Origin: Anaerotignum faecicola
Lineage (GTDB): Bacteria; Bacillota; Clostridia; Lachnospirales; Anaerotignaceae
Direction: 5' to 3'
DNA length: 64,000 nucleotides
Assembly: GCA_024460105.1 (NCBI GenBank)
Contig: JANFXS010000004.1
Span: 186,001 to 250,000, forward strand
The notes beneath the pieces are model-generated. The model did no database searches. It worked only from the letters and a program-made list of their open reading frames with translations, and had not been told where the DNA came from. Positions within the stretch are counted from its first letter, which is position 1. Each line of letters opens with the position of its first letter. The position numbers were made by a program, and so were the translations under genes. Shown here one piece after another: positions 17,360-26,446 of this stretch.

Positions 17360-18916
17360 ATGCCGTTTGAATTGATAAAAACCAACATTAAGGAACGGAA
17401 AGAAACAGGCAGCGGGCAAACGCAGGTTTTAGTTGAAGGTGACGTAATAGTGCCTGATATTAAAAGCGACATAATGGAACTTATGAAAGTTCAGGGAAAC
17501 TGTTATTTAACGGAGGAAAAACCGTTGGAGGATAAAGTCGGCGTTAAGGGGTGCCTCCATATTGAGGTTTTATATGCCGCAAAAAAATCGGAAAAGCCCG
17601 TACACAGTATGTCGGACGTAATAAACTTTGAGGACTTTATTAATATAGACGGAGTAACGCGCCAAAGCGACATAACCGCGTCATGCAGGCTTGAACATAT
17701 TGAATACAGGCTGATAAACGACAGAAAGATTGGCGTTAAGGCTATAGCTTCCGTGTCGGCTTCGGTTTGGGAAACAAACTCGGGGGAAATAGCTTCCGAC
17801 GCTTCCGGCGAGGGACTGCAGCTTAAATGCGGCACGCTTGCCGTCGGATTGGATACGGAAATTAAAAAGGATACGTTCAGCATACGCGATCAGTTTACCC
17901 TTGACAGGACAAAGCCCGATATTGAAGAAATACTTCAATGCGACACGGTTATATCTCAGAAGGAAATGAAAGCCGTTAAGGGCGGGGTAAATATTAAAGC
18001 CGAAGCCGTTATAAGCGTTCTATACACAGGAACGGGGGAAGAAGCGACTGTGGAAGTCTGCGAATTTTACATGCCAGTCAACGGGACGGTTGAAATACCG
18101 GAAGCGGCGGAAGGAATGATTCCTTTCGGAAGCATAACGGTTGAAAAAACGGAAGGCTTTGTCGTGCCGAACTCCGAAGGCGAGGACAGGATCGTCGATA
18201 TAGAAGTTGTTATACAGGCGTCATGCGGAGCCAAAGGATCGGAGAATGTGGAGTATATAGAAGACGCATATTCGACCGTCGTGCCCGTTAAAACCGAGCG
18301 GGAAGAAATGGAATATGTTGTCCATGTGGGAAGCAACACCGCTAAAACATTTGTCAAGGACGTTATACCAATCGATAAAGACAATCCGGATATTATGCAG
18401 GTTGTTAAATGCTGGGGAAAGGTAATGCCGGATCCTCCCAGGGTTGAAAACGGAAGCGTTGTTGTGGAAGGCGGGCTGAAAGTATCCATTCTTTACATAG
18501 CTAAGGACGACGCGGCGCCTGTTTCCGCATTGGAATTTATGATGCCGTTTGAACAGGTAATTGAGCTGCCGGACGCCGTGGAAAGCGATACGGCGGAAAC
18601 GGACACATGGGTTGACCGTATATCCGTAAATATGCTGAGCGGCAGGGAAGTGGAAGTTTCCGCGGCGGTTGTGACGGAAGCAAACGTAAGCCGCGTTGAG
18701 AATGCCTCAATAGTTGTGGATATAGAAGAAGACGATCAGGCCGCGCCGAAAAAGTGCGTTTCGGTTGTTATATACGTTGTCCAGAAGGGCGACAGCCTTT
18801 GGAAGATAGCCAAAAAATTTAATACGACCGTTGAAAATATACTTATGGTTAACGATATAGATAATCCGGACAGGATTTTTCCGGGGCAGAAAATACTTGT
18901 TTTAAGGACAGTATAA
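17360..18916 (+). CDS. DUF3794 (SPOCS)-LysM spore-envelope protein
   Basis: 518 residues without signal peptide. It contains repeated DUF3794 (SPOCS) modules: about 30-170, 185-300 and 330-445, each with a hydrophobic strand such as GCLHIEVLYAAKK, INIKAEAVISVLYTG-like and GLKVSILYIAKDD. Residues 470-517 are a LysM domain (VQKGDSLWKIAKKFNTTVEN to FPGQKILVL) that binds peptidoglycan or chitin-like glycans. This architecture is widespread in spore-forming Clostridia and is related to SafA/SpoVID-type spore coat and cortex-interface proteins, acting in the mother cell. AAGGAGGG lies before the ATG. The precise sporulation role is inferred from the family. Confidence 0.88.
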   Translation: MPFELIKTNIKERKETGSGQTQVLVEGDVIVPDIKSDIMELMKVQGNCYLTEEKPLEDKVGVKGCLHIEVLYAAKKSEKPVHSMSDVINFEDFINIDGVTRQSDITASCRLEHIEYRLINDRKIGVKAIASVSASVWETNSGEIASDASGEGLQLKCGTLAVGLDTEIKKDTFSIRDQFTLDRTKPDIEEILQCDTVISQKEMKAVKGGVNIKAEAVISVLYTGTGEEATVEVCEFYMPVNGTVEIPEAAEGMIPFGSITVEKTEGFVVPNSEGEDRIVDIEVVIQASCGAKGSENVEYIEDAYSTVVPVKTEREEMEYVVHVGSNTAKTFVKDVIPIDKDNPDIMQVVKCWGKVMPDPPRVENGSVVVEGGLKVSILYIAKDDAAPVSALEFMMPFEQVIELPDAVESDTAETDTWVDRISVNMLSGREVEVSAAVVTEANVSRVENASIVVDIEEDDQAAPKKCVSVVIYVVQKGDSLWKIAKKFNTTVENILMVNDIDNPDRIFPGQKILVLRTV

Positions 18917-19148
18917 AAAGCGGAGGAACGTCTCAGATGCGGCATGCAAGGCTAAAAACGGCTGGATAAACAGTGGGCAATAAAAATATCCGCGATATGA
19001 AAGTTTTTACGGAATTTTTATTTTTCGGTTTTCGGTTGACGGTAAATATGCGGGCGGCGGGTATGCCGGACATTTTCGGCATATGCGGCAAATGGAAAAA
19101 TACAAGATTTTATTTTCAAAACTCATATATTTATGCAGCCTGCAAAAT

Positions 19149-19202
19149 AAAAAATTCCGTTTATGAAAACGTTTTGCGTATTCATAAACGGAATTTTTTT
19201 AA
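19149..19202. terminator. Bidirectional terminator between convergent genes
   Basis: AAAAATTCCGTTTATGAA (19150-19167) is complementary to TTCATAAACGGAATTTTT at 19181-19198 with a 13-base loop. Both strands end in a T-run, serving the DUF3794-LysM gene on the plus strand and the lipoprotein gene on the minus strand. Confidence 0.88.
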
Positions 19203-19211
19203 TTGAGATTT

Positions 19212-19799
19212 TTATTTTGTAATATCGGTGACGGACATTATATATTCGTTGCCTTCAAAATCGTCGTCCCAGAATTCTATGTATTTTAATTTAATATTTT
19301 GAGCGTCCGTAGGGATAACAAATATTATATCTCCCGTTCGCGATTCGTTTTTAAAAATAGAATATTCGTCGGGCAGTTGGTTTTCCGCAAACTGGGTTTC
19401 GGGGAAAACCGTACTTCCGTCAAGCCCGTCCCATGTAAGTTCAAAATCGTTGTAAAACATTGCTATTTCGGCTGTATCTTCAAAGGTGTTTTCGATTGTG
19501 ACATTAAGCCTTAAAAAGCTGTATGTTTCGTCGTTGGGAACATAACCGTCAATTTCACCGACAAGCTCCGCCGAGTTGACAGTACAGTTAAAAAATGCAG
19601 ATTCCATTACATCTGTTTGCGCAAGCTCAATGGTTTCGCCGTAATCCCTGCCGTTTGACTGTGCGGCGGTTGAAACGTCGTTAACCGCGTCTTTAATAGT
19701 GTCGGCCGCGCTTGTGCCTTCAGTACCGTTTCCGCACGCGGAAAATGCCGCCGCACAGGATACTGTGAGGAACATAAATATAAGTTTTTTTAATTTCAT
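19212..19799 (-). CDS. Secreted lipoprotein with a DUF4352-like immunoglobulin-type domain
   Basis: 195 residues. The start at 19799 is chosen because AAGGAGCGG stands 8-9 bases upstream and a lipoprotein signal (MKLKKLIFMFLTVSCAAAFSAC) with lipobox FSAC follows directly; a longer frame from 19832 would place 11 extra residues before it. After a short Ser/Thr-rich spacer, residues about 60-190 form a beta-rich domain with the pattern SFLRLNVTIENTFEDTAEI and FELTWDGLDG typical of DUF4352, an extracellular domain of unknown ligand. Likely anchored to the outer face of the cell membrane. No operon partner. Confidence 0.78.
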   Translation of the reverse strand: MKLKKLIFMFLTVSCAAAFSACGNGTEGTSAADTIKDAVNDVSTAAQSNGRDYGETIELAQTDVMESAFFNCTVNSAELVGEIDGYVPNDETYSFLRLNVTIENTFEDTAEIAMFYNDFELTWDGLDGSTVFPETQFAENQLPDEYSIFKNESRTGDIIFVIPTDAQNIKLKYIEFWDDDFEGNEYIMSVTDITK

Positions 19800-19832
19800 A
19801 ATAAGCCGCTCCTTTTTGTGATGTGTAAACAA

Positions 19833-20320
19833 GAGTTTGTTTTTTATAAATAAAAAAATACAATATATTTTATAAATAATACCATATACTATACGGTATA
19901 TACAATATATTTATGAATTTTTTTGAAGATTAAATCGATTTTTGCGGTGTGGCGAGATTAAATTTTCAGCCTGACGGCGTATTTAAGTGAGTTTAGAAAG
20001 AAGCGTGAAGACCGGGTTTTTGGAATGAACGCGACGGCTATTCCGGGCGGCCGACGGATTTCAGCGCCGCTTATAAGAAAGATGCAAAAAAGGAGCGGTT
20101 TTGCTGGGCATATTATTATGGAATTTAACTGTGAGGAGAAACGAATGATTATTTTAAACGGCAAAAACGGCCTTTTTCAGGCCGTTCTGTCCGTTTATAA
20201 AATTAAAGGGGTTTTATTTTATAGGAATATTATTTTAAAAAGGAGAGCTGCAGAAAAAAATCAGTAAATTTTGTTTGTTTTAATACGGTTTTCATATGCC
20301 GCTGCGTCCGTTAAAATACT
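19833..20320. other. Gene-free stretch of 488 bases
   Basis: An AT-rich upstream region of the lipoprotein gene (with a dyad-like TATACTATACGGTATATA around 19885) is followed by a terminator-like hairpin at 20166-20186. A short frame at 20025-20267 has no ribosome binding site or recognisable content and was not called. Confidence 0.45.
20160..20186 (-). terminator. Terminator downstream of spoIIQ
   Basis: On the minus strand AACGGCCT pairs with AGGCCGTT (20166-20173 with 20179-20186) over a short loop and is followed by TTTTGCCG. It lies about 135 bases after the spoIIQ stop codon. Confidence 0.55.
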
Positions 20321-21172
20321 TCAGCCGTTCAAAGCGACTTTCGGATCGATAGCGTTTTCGCCTTGGCAGATTTTAAATTCAAGGTGCGTGCCGATTGCGG
20401 AGCCGAATGATGTCGGAGCTCCGACTTCGCCGAGTTTTTCGCCTTTTTTTACTTTGTCGCCAACTGCTACAGCCGCGTTATCCATAAGCTGGCTGTATGT
20501 AGTTGTCCATCCGTCGCCGTGATCAACCACTACCACTGTACCTTTTTCGTAATCGTTTGTAACGCTTGCGACAGTTCCGTCGCCTGCGCATGCCACAGGA
20601 GCGCCTTCCTCTGCAAGTATGCATACGGTGTCGTTTGTTCTGAACTGATCGAGGGTAGGATCATAAACGACGGTGTCGTTTGAGAAATCCATGGCAATTT
20701 CCCCTTCGACAGGCCACATAAAAGTTATGCCGCCGTCAAACAAACCGGCTTCTTCATATTCGTCCTCATAGATTTGAGAAGTCTGGGAGCTGTCGGACGG
20801 AGTTTGGGGTTCGGATGTTTCCGTTCCGTTTTCGCCGTTTTGGATTTCTGACGCCGGTTTTGAATCTTCTGTTTTGCCGCCGTCTGTTTTTGCGGCGTCA
20901 GACGCATTTTTTTCGTTTGTTTCAGGGGTTTCCTTTGGTACGGTTTCGTTTTTGTTTGCTGTAACGGGAGAAACTTCTTCCGTTTGAAGCTGCGCCGATT
21001 TTACAGGCGCGCTGTTTTCTTTTCCTTTTTCGGCGGAACTCAGTTGGTTGGGATTTTTAATTTCGGCTTCCCTGTCGCTGCCGCCGCCTAGGCTTATACC
21101 GACAACCGCAACAACCGCAAGGCTTGCGGCAACGGCAATATATTCTTTTTTGCTCATTCTTTTTACCTTCAT
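20321..21172 (-). CDS. spoIIQ: SpoIIQ-like LytM/M23-fold sporulation protein with degenerate zinc site
   Basis: 283 residues: a transmembrane helix near 12-30 (IAVAASLAVVAVVGISLG), an acidic Ser/Glu/Thr-rich linker (about 40-135) and a C-terminal LytM fold (about 150-280). In active M23 enzymes the zinc site is HxxxD plus HxH. Here the first element reads RTNDTVCI (near 179, Asn for His and Cys for Asp) and the second reads HLEF (near 262), so at least two ligands are missing. SpoIIQ binds SpoIIIAH across the engulfment septum; known SpoIIQ proteins vary in zinc-site integrity. It follows spoIID by 66 bases, the usual Clostridia arrangement. Confidence 0.85.
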   Translation of the reverse strand: MKVKRMSKKEYIAVAASLAVVAVVGISLGGGSDREAEIKNPNQLSSAEKGKENSAPVKSAQLQTEEVSPVTANKNETVPKETPETNEKNASDAAKTDGGKTEDSKPASEIQNGENGTETSEPQTPSDSSQTSQIYEDEYEEAGLFDGGITFMWPVEGEIAMDFSNDTVVYDPTLDQFRTNDTVCILAEEGAPVACAGDGTVASVTNDYEKGTVVVVDHGDGWTTTYSQLMDNAAVAVGDKVKKGEKLGEVGAPTSFGSAIGTHLEFKICQGENAIDPKVALNG

Positions 21173-21238
21173 GTAATAAACACCTCCACAAGTATTATGA
21201 ACCTGCTTGGCTTTGTTTATACAATCGGGGCAAAATTT

Positions 21239-22246
21239 TTATTCTATTTTCGAAAAGGAAATTCCCGTGTAGTAGTGGGCAAGTATTTCTTTGTATGTTT
21301 TGCCTTCTTCGGCTAGATAATGAGCTCCGTATTGGCTCATGCCGGCTCCGTGGCCGTAGCCGTTTGTTGTAAAAACAATGCTCTCTCCGTCCTTTTTGTA
21401 TGTAAAATCGGCGCTTCTGAGGCCGAGCGCTTCACGGACCTGCCTGCCTGTGAACGTCATATTGCCTATCTTTATTTTCAGTATGTATCCTGCCGGGCTT
21501 TGGCTTAGCGTTTCCATGGATTCAAACAGATCGCCTTCGACGGCGAACCCGTTGTATTTTTCGCTCAGAAGCTTTATAATTTCGTCCGACGGCATTGACG
21601 TTTCAAATTTATACTCGGCGGCTTTTGTGTCGCCTTCGCTTTCAACGCTTTGCAGATACGGAACGTCCTGCTGCCACACGTTTTCGGCGGTTTCCGTTTT
21701 GCCGCGGCTTATGGCGTGGAATACGGCAAGTATCGGCTCGCCTTCATAAACCATTATTTCGCCCTTTGTTTCCTCTACGGCTTTTTTTATTTTGCTGTAA
21801 TAGACTTCATAGTTATCGCCCCATTTGCTGCGCATGCCCTGGCTGTCGATGTATGCCTGTCCGCCGAAAGCGATCATGTCTTCAAGGGTAAATCCGTTGG
21901 CTTCCATTTGGTTAACGGCGTATGTGCGGGCGGCGACAGCCTGCGCTTTCAGGGCTTCAATGTTAAAAAGGGCCGGCATTTCGGCTGCCACAACGCACAC
22001 TATGTAATTTTCAAGGTTTTCCTTGTCGATAGTTTGAGCCAAAGCCGTTACCGCTTCGGAGGGTTCCTCAAAAACGGCGGCGCCATTTTCGGCGGGCTTT
22101 TCTTCTTTTTCTTCTTCCGCGATATCTGCGGCGGCGGTTACTGCCGTATCAGGTACGGTATTAGCGGCGTATGACGCAATGGCCACCGGCAGCGCTATCA
22201 AAGCAAAAAGGCTGTACGCGATAAATTGGGTTGTATTCTTTTTCAT
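21239..22246 (-). CDS. spoIID: Stage II sporulation protein D (SpoIID), peptidoglycan lytic transglycosylase
   Basis: SpoIID degrades septal peptidoglycan glycan strands during forespore engulfment. The start at 22246 (MKKNTTQFIAYSLFALIA) gives an N-terminal anchor followed by about 50 linker residues; a frame extending to 22306 adds 20 residues without a better ribosome site. The core contains LENYIVCVVAAEMPALF with the catalytic Glu in AAEMP, the segment EALKAQAVAARTYAVNQM and the C-terminal GYGHGAGMSQYGAHYLAEEG, all signature elements of SpoIID. 335 residues, normal length. Likely expressed under sporulation sigma factors with spoIIQ. Confidence 0.94.
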   Translation of the reverse strand: MKKNTTQFIAYSLFALIALPVAIASYAANTVPDTAVTAAADIAEEEKEEKPAENGAAVFEEPSEAVTALAQTIDKENLENYIVCVVAAEMPALFNIEALKAQAVAARTYAVNQMEANGFTLEDMIAFGGQAYIDSQGMRSKWGDNYEVYYSKIKKAVEETKGEIMVYEGEPILAVFHAISRGKTETAENVWQQDVPYLQSVESEGDTKAAEYKFETSMPSDEIIKLLSEKYNGFAVEGDLFESMETLSQSPAGYILKIKIGNMTFTGRQVREALGLRSADFTYKKDGESIVFTTNGYGHGAGMSQYGAHYLAEEGKTYKEILAHYYTGISFSKIE

Positions 22247-22386
22247 TGGAATCACATCCGATAAATATTTTGTATATTTAGGCGGCCGTGACGCCGCTTT
22301 GTCCATATACTATTTTTATTCGGGATATGGGAAAAAATCCGATGCAAATATCGAAAAAATCCGACAGTGTACAGCGTACTGCGGGT

Positions 22387-22644
22387 TTATTCAAGTTTAT
22401 TATCCGATGGTTTGAGATCCTTAAAAAATTCGTTGAAATCCGCTTTGAATATTTCGGACAGCAAAATAAGATCGCTGACAAAAATATTTTTTCCTCCTTG
22501 TTCAATATGTCCATAATGGCTCACAGACATGGAACGTCCTTTTAGCTGAAGTTTAAGCGCAATATTTTCTTGCGAATAATTATTTAATTTTCTTAATCTT
22601 CTCATGTTCTTGCCGATAAAAATGTCTTGCGGTATTTTTTGCAA
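22387..22644 (-). CDS. XRE-family DNA-binding protein
   Basis: 85 residues forming a single helix-turn-helix domain: IGKNMRRLRKLNNYSQENIA, then SVSHYGHIEQGGKNIFVSDL and LLSEIFKADFNEFF. The recognition-helix region is slightly atypical, because HIEQGGKN replaces the usual IExGxxxP. The likely start is TTG at 22644, since the first helix of the fold begins only six residues later, but no strong ribosome binding site precedes it. It is upstream of spoIID in the same direction, 140 bases away, and probably a separate unit. Confidence 0.7.
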   Translation of the reverse strand: MQKIPQDIFIGKNMRRLRKLNNYSQENIALKLQLKGRSMSVSHYGHIEQGGKNIFVSDLILLSEIFKADFNEFFKDLKPSDNKLE

Positions 22645-22758
22645 TTGCCGCGATTCCTATGATAATAACAATACCAAACAGTAGTTTTATTCCTGAATAT
22701 ATAATAATTACATATAGCAGTTATTTTGTGGGGTTAAAATTATTTGGAGGATTGGAAA

Positions 22759-23076
22759 ATGCAGGAGAAAGAATTTAAACGCCATGTTATGAATATTATG
22801 GATTGGATGAATGAATATCCAAACATGTGGAACGAAATTTATAGCTGCCACAACAGTATGGAGATTGAAAGAATGTACAATATTATTGAAAGCTTGGAGA
22901 AGTATTCCCTTTATATATTAATCCCGGCTGTAATATGTAAAAATTATTATGTAAATACGGTTAACAATGCAGTTAATAGGTTTGCGGTAAAGTGCATGCT
23001 CCGCGTTTTGGAAACAGAAGGGAAATGTAAAATATACAATATGTTTAAAGAAAGTATAAAAGAGCAGATGAAATAA
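22759..23076 (+). CDS. Small helical protein, unknown
   Basis: 105 residues, no signal peptide. The ATG at 22759 is preceded by GGAGG at an 8-base spacing; a TTG at 22744 in the same frame overlaps that site and is not a plausible start. The protein is predicted to be mostly alpha-helical, with aromatic-rich stretches (MDWMNEYPNMWNEIYSCHNS) and a hydrophobic middle (YSLYILIPAVICKNYYV). No known motif. It is divergent from the XRE gene at 22387-22644 with about 115 bases between them, so it may be that regulator's target. Confidence 0.6.
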   Translation: MQEKEFKRHVMNIMDWMNEYPNMWNEIYSCHNSMEIERMYNIIESLEKYSLYILIPAVICKNYYVNTVNNAVNRFAVKCMLRVLETEGKCKIYNMFKESIKEQMK

Positions 23077-23239
23077 GTATGCGCATGGAAGATAATAATA
23101 AATTTCGCCTGTATGTTTGACACATACCGTGTAAATTAAATATGGGAATGGCTTTAAAAGCCTAATTTGGATCGGCAATAAAAAGTGATTTTCTTAAACT
23201 GCGCACGATTGGCGAAATAATTTTCCCGCATAGAAAAAA

Positions 23240-23285
23240 AGGAGCCTTAAAGCGCAGACAGTCCGTACTGTGCTTTAAGGCATAA
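23240..23285 (-). terminator. Terminator of the citrate synthase/isocitrate dehydrogenase operon
   Basis: GCCTTAAAGC (23244-23253) pairs perfectly with GCTTTAAGGC (23272-23281); the 18-base loop contains an inner ACAGT/ACTGT stem. On the minus strand the hairpin is followed by TCCTTTTTTTC. It lies directly after the isocitrate dehydrogenase gene. Confidence 0.85.
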
Positions 23286-23297
23286 TTTCATTGCTTA

Positions 23298-24458
23298 TTA
23301 AAGGCCTTTTATCGTTTCGATTATATAGTCCGTAAGCTCGCCGTTTGTCGCGCCGTCGCTGTGGCCTGTCGTGAATATGCGGCGTTCCGTAATTGTGCAT
23401 ATGTCAAGGGCTTTTTCAAGCTTTGACGCTTCCTCCTGGTATCCTATATGTGAAAGGAGCAGTACAACGGCCCTCATGATACTGCATGGATCTGCATACT
23501 GTGCGCGGCCTTCTTCAACCATTCTCGGCGCGGAGCCGTGTATTGCCTCAAACATAGCGTATTTATTGCCTATGTTGGAGCTTCCGGCCGTGCCGACACC
23601 GCCCTGGAACTCTGCGGCTTCGTCGGTTATGATGTCGCCGTAAAGGTTAGGAAGGACTACAACCTGGAAATCGCGGCGGCGTTTCTCGTCGATAAGTTTT
23701 GCCGTCATTATGTCAATATACCAGTCGTCGGCCTTTATATCCGGATATTCTTTGGCTGTGTTGTAAAAAACTTCAAGGAATTTGCCGTCGGTGGCCTTTA
23801 TTATATTGGCTTTCGTTACGGCCGTAACCCTTGTTTTTCCGTTCTTTTTCGCATATTCAAAGGCGGTGCGGATAATTCTTTCCGTGCCCTCCTGCGTTAC
23901 GATTGTGAAGTCTACGTTTATATTTTCGTCAACGGCAAATCCCTTGCTTCCGACGGCGTATGCGCCTTCCGTATTCTCCCGGAAAAATGTCCAGTCGATC
24001 CCATGTTCGGGCACGCGCACGGGGCGCACGTTTGCAAAAAGGTCAAGCTCCTTGCGCATCATTACGTTTGCGCTTTCGATGTTGGGCCATGGATCTCCTT
24101 TGCGCGGCGTCGTCGTAGGGCCTTTAAGTATAACGTGGCATTCCTTTAATTCTGCAAGCACGTCGTCGGGTATGGCTTTCCCCGCTGCCGCCCTTTTTTC
24201 GATTGTAAGGTTTTCGATGTCTTTAAAAACTATGCGGCCGCTTTTTATATCTTTATCCAAAAGATGTTCCATAACCCTTTTGCCTTGGGCCGTAATGGCG
24301 GGGCCTATGCCGTCGCCGCCTGCAACGCCTATTACTATTTTGTCAAGTTTTGAAAAATCGTATGGTTCTTTGCCTGCGTTCATGGCTTCAACTCTTTTAA
24401 GCTGTTCTTCGAGCAGAAGGCCGAAACGCTCCTTTGCTTTTTCAATATTTGGATTCAT
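23298..24458 (-). CDS. icd: Isocitrate dehydrogenase (isocitrate/isopropylmalate dehydrogenase family)
   Basis: 386 residues. Oxidatively decarboxylates isocitrate to 2-oxoglutarate. The start at 24458 has AGGAGA 9 bases upstream; the longer frame to 24542 would run into the preceding gene. Family motifs: GVAGGDGIGPA (nucleotide/substrate entry), SANVMMRKELDLFANVRPVR (the Ser and three Arg that bind isocitrate carboxylates), FFRENTEGAYAVG, and LPNLYGDIITDEAAEFQGG with the metal-binding Asp. The Ser in SANVMMR and the context point to isocitrate rather than isopropylmalate. Cofactor (NAD or NADP) cannot be read safely. It lies 22 bases after the Re-citrate synthase candidate, forming a two-gene glutamate-precursor operon without aconitase. 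Confidence 0.88.
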   Translation of the reverse strand: MNPNIEKAKERFGLLLEEQLKRVEAMNAGKEPYDFSKLDKIVIGVAGGDGIGPAITAQGKRVMEHLLDKDIKSGRIVFKDIENLTIEKRAAAGKAIPDDVLAELKECHVILKGPTTTPRKGDPWPNIESANVMMRKELDLFANVRPVRVPEHGIDWTFFRENTEGAYAVGSKGFAVDENINVDFTIVTQEGTERIIRTAFEYAKKNGKTRVTAVTKANIIKATDGKFLEVFYNTAKEYPDIKADDWYIDIMTAKLIDEKRRRDFQVVVLPNLYGDIITDEAAEFQGGVGTAGSSNIGNKYAMFEAIHGSAPRMVEEGRAQYADPCSIMRAVVLLLSHIGYQEEASKLEKALDICTITERRIFTTGHSDGATNGELTDYIIETIKGL

Positions 24459-24480
24459 ATGTAAATCTCTCCTGCCTGCT

Positions 24481-25902
24481 TTAATTTTTGTTTTCCGTTT
24501 CAGTATTTTCATCTGAGGATTCGCCGCTGTTTTCGCCGTCAAGCTTTTTCATTGTGGAAAGAGTAAGTTCCTCAAGTTCCCCGTCGGTTATCATTGTCAC
24601 GCGCCCTTCGTTGTACTGCTCGTTAACCCAGTTGTAAATGATTTCCACAAGTTTGTCGTTCTTTGTAACGGCGGCGTCTCCTCTGAGATTAAAGTAGCTG
24701 TTTATCCAGTGGGCTATGCCGCTTGTGCCGCTTGTGTTGCTTATGGCTATGCGCACGGGGCGGTTAAGAAGTTTATCGGTGTTGAATATATTGTAAATTT
24801 CTTCGTTTTTAAGAAGCCCGTCGGCGTGTATGCCGGCCCTTGTTACATTGAAGTTTTTGCCTATAAACGGCGTCATCGGCGGTATAGGATAGTGAAGTTC
24901 CTTTTCAAAATATTCGGCTATCTCAGTTATAACCGTTGTATCCATACCGTCAAGGGTGCCGCGCAGCTGTGCGTATTCAAAAACCATTGCCTCAAGCGGC
25001 GTGTTTCCCGTCCTTTCGCCAATGCCCAGAAGGGAGCAGTTTACGCTGCACGCCCCGTACAGCCATGCGTATGTGGCGTTGTTGACGGCGCGGTAAAAGT
25101 CGTTGTGCCCGTGCCATTCTATCCATTGGGACGGTACTCCGGCGTGCTGGCTGAGGCCGTATATTATGCCGGGCACGCTTCTTGGGAGCACGCTTCCGGG
25201 ATATGAAACTCCGTATCCCATGGTATCGCAGGCGCGTATTTTAATTGGCGTATCCGTTTCTTTTGAAAGCTCCATCAATGCGGCGGCAAACGGCACTACA
25301 AAGCCGTAAAAATCCGCCCTTGTAATGTCCTCAAAATGGCAGCGGGGCACAACGCCCGTTTCTATACATTCACGCACTATCGCAAGGTAGTGGTCAAGAG
25401 CCTGCTGGCGCGTCATGTGCATTTTATGGAATATATGGTAATCGGAACAGCTTACAAGTATTCCCGTTTCTTTAAGCCCTATTTCTTTAACAAGTTCGAA
25501 ATCTTTTTTTGAGGCTCTTATCCAGCTTGTAATTTCAGGGAATTTATATCCTTTTTCAAGGCATTTGTAAACGGCGTTGCGGTCTTTTTTTGTGTAAAGG
25601 AAAAATTCGCTCATGCGGATAATGCCGTTAGGCCCTGAAAGCTTATTAAGAAGGTCATAAAGATGTGTCATTTGTTTAACGGTGTACGGTTCCCTTGACT
25701 GCTGTCCGTCGCGGAAAGTGGTGTCCGTAATCCAAATTTCAGACGGGGTTTCCATAGGCACTATACGGCGGTTAAACACAACGCGCGGCACTTCGTCATA
25801 AGGGAAAAAATCCCTGTAGAGGTTCGGATCTTTAACATGGACCAATGGATATGTCTGCCCGGCATTTTCCAGAAGATTAGTTTTATTATTAAATTTGAAC
25901 AT
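24481..25902 (-). CDS. Re-face-type citrate synthase candidate (isopropylmalate/homocitrate synthase family)
   Basis: 473 residues with a DRE-TIM barrel. Residues about 57-75 carry WITDTTFRDGQQSREPYT, the acyl-CoA-condensing signature with the metal Asp and the RDGQ motif; the metal-binding H-x-H is in WIEWHGHNDFYRAVNN and CSLLGIGERTGNTPLE follows. The C-terminal 130 residues (after FIGKNFNVTRAGIHADG) lack the large leucine-regulatory domain of LeuA. This sequence type, beginning with a region like PNLYRDFFPYDEVPR, is that of the clostridial Re-citrate synthase, which replaces the normal Si enzyme in anaerobes. Its coupling with isocitrate dehydrogenase fits. GGAGG precedes the ATG. Homocitrate or citramalate synthase cannot be excluded. 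Confidence 0.78.
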   Translation of the reverse strand: MFKFNNKTNLLENAGQTYPLVHVKDPNLYRDFFPYDEVPRVVFNRRIVPMETPSEIWITDTTFRDGQQSREPYTVKQMTHLYDLLNKLSGPNGIIRMSEFFLYTKKDRNAVYKCLEKGYKFPEITSWIRASKKDFELVKEIGLKETGILVSCSDYHIFHKMHMTRQQALDHYLAIVRECIETGVVPRCHFEDITRADFYGFVVPFAAALMELSKETDTPIKIRACDTMGYGVSYPGSVLPRSVPGIIYGLSQHAGVPSQWIEWHGHNDFYRAVNNATYAWLYGACSVNCSLLGIGERTGNTPLEAMVFEYAQLRGTLDGMDTTVITEIAEYFEKELHYPIPPMTPFIGKNFNVTRAGIHADGLLKNEEIYNIFNTDKLLNRPVRIAISNTSGTSGIAHWINSYFNLRGDAAVTKNDKLVEIIYNWVNEQYNEGRVTMITDGELEELTLSTMKKLDGENSGESSDENTETENKN

Positions 25903-26185
25903 TTTTCAACCTCCTATTTTTATATTTTGCTGGGATATGTAAATATAAATTGTTTAACATTATTAAATTTTAAGATGTAAATATATGGATTTTTTAAGAA
26001 AGTAATTTTTGTTAAATATTTTATACTATTTAAGCGCCACAAGTCAATACGGGTTACCAATAAATAGCAAAAGGCATAAATATTTTTATAAATACGGAAC
26101 ATTTACGGCATAAATTTGCGCTATATGTCATAAATATAGTATAAGGTTGAGTTGTTATACAGTATAAAACGGCGGGAGGGGTTAT

Positions 26186-26395
26186 ATGACGGCTAAAAAT
26201 AAAAGGCCTATACCGGAAGAATTTTTTATGCCTGAAAATATCGACGACATACATATAAATGAAGCCGAGGACGTTAAGGTTCGGAAAGAAAGCTTTGACA
26301 AGCCTATAAGAAAACAGGGGAAAAGCCCCAGAATATATCCGGCTGTTGCCGCGGCGCTTTTAATCGACATGCTGAAAGAGGACGGCGCGCGCTGA
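26186..26395 (+). CDS. Small acidic/basic protein, unknown
   Basis: 69 residues, start at ATG 26186 with GCGGGAGGGG nine bases upstream. The first 45 residues are strongly charged (DIHINEAEDVKVRKESFDKP) and the last 20 are moderately hydrophobic (YPAVAAALLIDMLKED). No known motif. A strong terminator follows at 26447-26480, which supports a real monocistronic gene. It is divergent from the citrate synthase operon. Confidence 0.6.
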   Translation: MTAKNKRPIPEEFFMPENIDDIHINEAEDVKVRKESFDKPIRKQGKSPRIYPAVAAALLIDMLKEDGAR

Positions 26396-26446
26396 AACAG
26401 CCGGGAAGGAGCGGAAAACAGGCAAAGATTTAGGGAGAGCAGAAGC

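Noticed and set aside
18973-19206. 77-residue frame (plus) after the DUF3794-LysM gene
   Set aside because: GTG start without a ribosome site, and the frame runs through the perfect terminator hairpin at 19150-19198; a coding role is unlikely.
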